Source: Clostridiales bacterium
GTDB taxonomy: Bacteria > Bacillota > Clostridia > Caldicoprobacterales > DTU083
Length of the DNA: 44,694 bases
Assembly: GCA_012839095.1 (NCBI GenBank)
Contig: DUOA01000098.1
Coordinates: 1-44,694, forward strand
Direction of reading: 5' to 3'
The notes under the pieces were generated by a model. It saw nothing but the letters and a program-made list of their open reading frames with translations. It searched no databases and was not told where the DNA came from. Shown here piece after piece: positions 43,771 through 44,694 of this stretch (its first letter is position 1; the number at the start of each line of letters is the position of its first letter). The position numbers were made by a program, and so were the translations under genes.

Positions 43771-44694
43771 CTAAATCTCCCGTCCCAGAATTCCGGCAAT
43801 TTTGCGAACTTCCTCCATTAAGCCGGAGAAGCTCTCGAAGTTCAGGGACTGAGGCCCGTCAGACAGGGCTTCCTTGGGAGAAGGATGGACCTCCACCATA
43901 ATTCCGTCCGCACCTGCAGCTATGGCAGCCCGGCTCATGGGGGTAACCATTCTCCACCTTCCGGTTCCATGGCTGGGGTCCACAATAATCGGGAGATGAC
44001 TCAGTTCTTTAATCGCAGGAACACTGCTTAAATCCAGTGTGTTTCTTGTATAGGTTTCGAAGGAACGGATGCCCCGTTCACAAAGAACAATATTGTAGTT
44101 TCCTTCATTCATTATATATTCTGCTGCATTAAGCCATTCCTCAATGGTAGCGGACAGGCCCCGCTTCAGCAGAACCGGCAGCTTCAGCCTTCCCACCTCC
44201 TGCAGGAGTGAGAAATTCTGCATATTCCTGGCACCAATCTGGATCATGTCCGCATATCTGGCAACAGCTTCCAGGGAACGGGTTGATACTGCTTCCGATA
44301 CTATAAGAAGGCCGGTCTGCCTTCCGGCTTCGGCCAAAATCTTCAGGCCTTCCTCCTGCAGACCCTGAAATGAGTAAGGTGAGGAACGGGGCTTGTATGC
44401 GCCTCCCCTAAGAAAGGCTGCACCCTGTTCCTTAAGAAAATGGGCAGTGGCTGTGAGCTGCTCTTCGCTCTCAACGGCGCAGGGACCTGCCATGACAACT
44501 ATCCTGCTGCCGCCGATTTCCTGATCGCCAACCCTGATAGTGGTGCTTTCCGGATGAAAGGCCCGTCCTGCCAGCTTGTAGGGTTCCATGATGTGTACCA
44601 TTCTGTCAACACCGGGGAGGAGCTCCAGGGGTGTATCCGCCAGCAGACGCTTGTCCCCTATAACTCCGATAATGGTGCGTTCGGAGCCTTCTGA
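43771..44694 (-). CDS. aroF: 3-deoxy-7-phosphoheptulonate synthase (DAHP synthase), 5' truncated
   Basis: The first enzyme of the shikimate pathway, condensing PEP with erythrose 4-phosphate. The frame is open to the window edge: the 31 codons before the ATG at 44601 read as the end of the ferredoxin-like N-terminal domain ([19 protein letters not shown]), so that ATG is internal and the true start lies beyond 44694. Motifs are [34 protein letters not shown] and MVEVHPSP. This matches the type I-beta class, related to KDO-8-P synthase and usually about 338 residues. It is first of the aroF-tyrA-aroA genes visible here. Confidence 0.95.
   Translation of the reverse strand, partial: SEGSERTIIGVIGDKRLLADTPLELLPGVDRMVHIMEPYKLAGRAFHPESTTIRVGDQEIGGSRIVVMAGPCAVESEEQLTATAHFLKEQGAAFLRGGAYKPRSSPYSFQGLQEEGLKILAEAGRQTGLLIVSEAVSTRSLEAVARYADMIQIGARNMQNFSLLQEVGRLKLPVLLKRGLSATIEEWLNAAEYIMNEGNYNIVLCERGIRSFETYTRNTLDLSSVPAIKELSHLPIIVDPSHGTGRWRMVTPMSRAAIAAGADGIMVEVHPSPKEALSDGPQSLNFESFSGLMEEVRKIAGILGREI

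Noticed and set aside
1-44694. tRNA, rRNA or tmRNA genes, prophage or integrase genes
   Set aside because: No cloverleaf, rRNA motif, integrase or phage structural gene was recognised in reading either strand.

Overview
The window looks like a chromosomal segment of an anaerobic, Gram-positive, spore-former-type member of the Clostridia. The evidence is strong AGGAGG-type ribosome sites with frequent TTG and GTG starts, a leucine T-box in front of leuS, an agr-type peptide signalling locus, bacteriohemerythrin, an oxygen-sensitive radical-SAM sulfatase maturase, a GTP-type PEP carboxykinase and a sortase-anchored glycosidase with a Clostridia-like PPKTG sorting signal. Several sugar-handling genes suggest a saccharolytic organism. 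The species cannot be named from the sequence alone. Most of the window is of moderate GC; the first 3.1 kb is clearly more AT-rich.

Layout. 1-3099: 3' part of a secreted, cell-wall-anchored glycosidase with two near-duplicate carbohydrate-binding domains, followed by a terminator and a gene-poor stretch with a possible insertion-sequence scar. 3574-6636: PHP phosphoesterase, a DUF5685 protein overlapping a Cys-rich J-domain/TPR protein, and a small membrane protein. 6674-7180 (-): GNAT acetyltransferase. 7543-9757: NatAB-like ABC exporter behind a structured leader, then a DUF378 membrane protein. 9986-10483: ECF transporter S component (niacin-like). 10734-13213: SLC45-like sugar transporter plus a NahK-like hexosamine kinase. 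13380-16905: a five-helix receptor-like membrane protein, AgrB, a 40-residue AgrD-like pre-peptide that is easily overlooked, a GGDEF/HD-GYP c-di-GMP protein, and VanZ. No histidine kinase or AgrA-type regulator is present. 16862-18235 (-): MATE exporter.

18453-21843: intracellular GH116 glycosidase and aldo/keto reductase. 22075-22902: EamA transporter. 22958-24900 (-): bacteriohemerythrin and a c-di-GMP phosphodiesterase, divergent from a DUF1858 protein (25140). 25586-26867: ECF sigma factor and probable anti-sigma factor. 27505-28725: anaerobic sulfatase-maturase-type radical SAM protein. 28826-30492: LacI regulator and KDPG aldolase with an operator-like site on the promoter. 30640-31800: L,D-transpeptidase lipoprotein. 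32133-33926: PEP carboxykinase. 34029-37889: T-box-controlled leuS, then metA, whose residue 111 predicts acetyl-CoA use. 38299-39539: a three-gene operon of a DUF2089 zinc-ribbon protein and two proteins with related helical-pair motifs. 39675-41111: GPH-type sugar symporter. 41234-41329: possible 31-residue membrane peptide. 41340-44694 (-): aroF-tyrA-aroA aromatic amino-acid operon, with the 5' end of aroF outside the window.

The most unusual locus is 13380-16447. A cyclic-peptide signal, its processing protease and a kinase-less receptor-like membrane protein sit immediately before a membrane GGDEF/HD-GYP protein, suggesting a possible direct route from peptide sensing to c-di-GMP. Second-tier candidates are the DUF2089 helical-pair operon, the DUF5685/Cys-rich J-protein pair, and the two-state leader of the NatAB-like operon.
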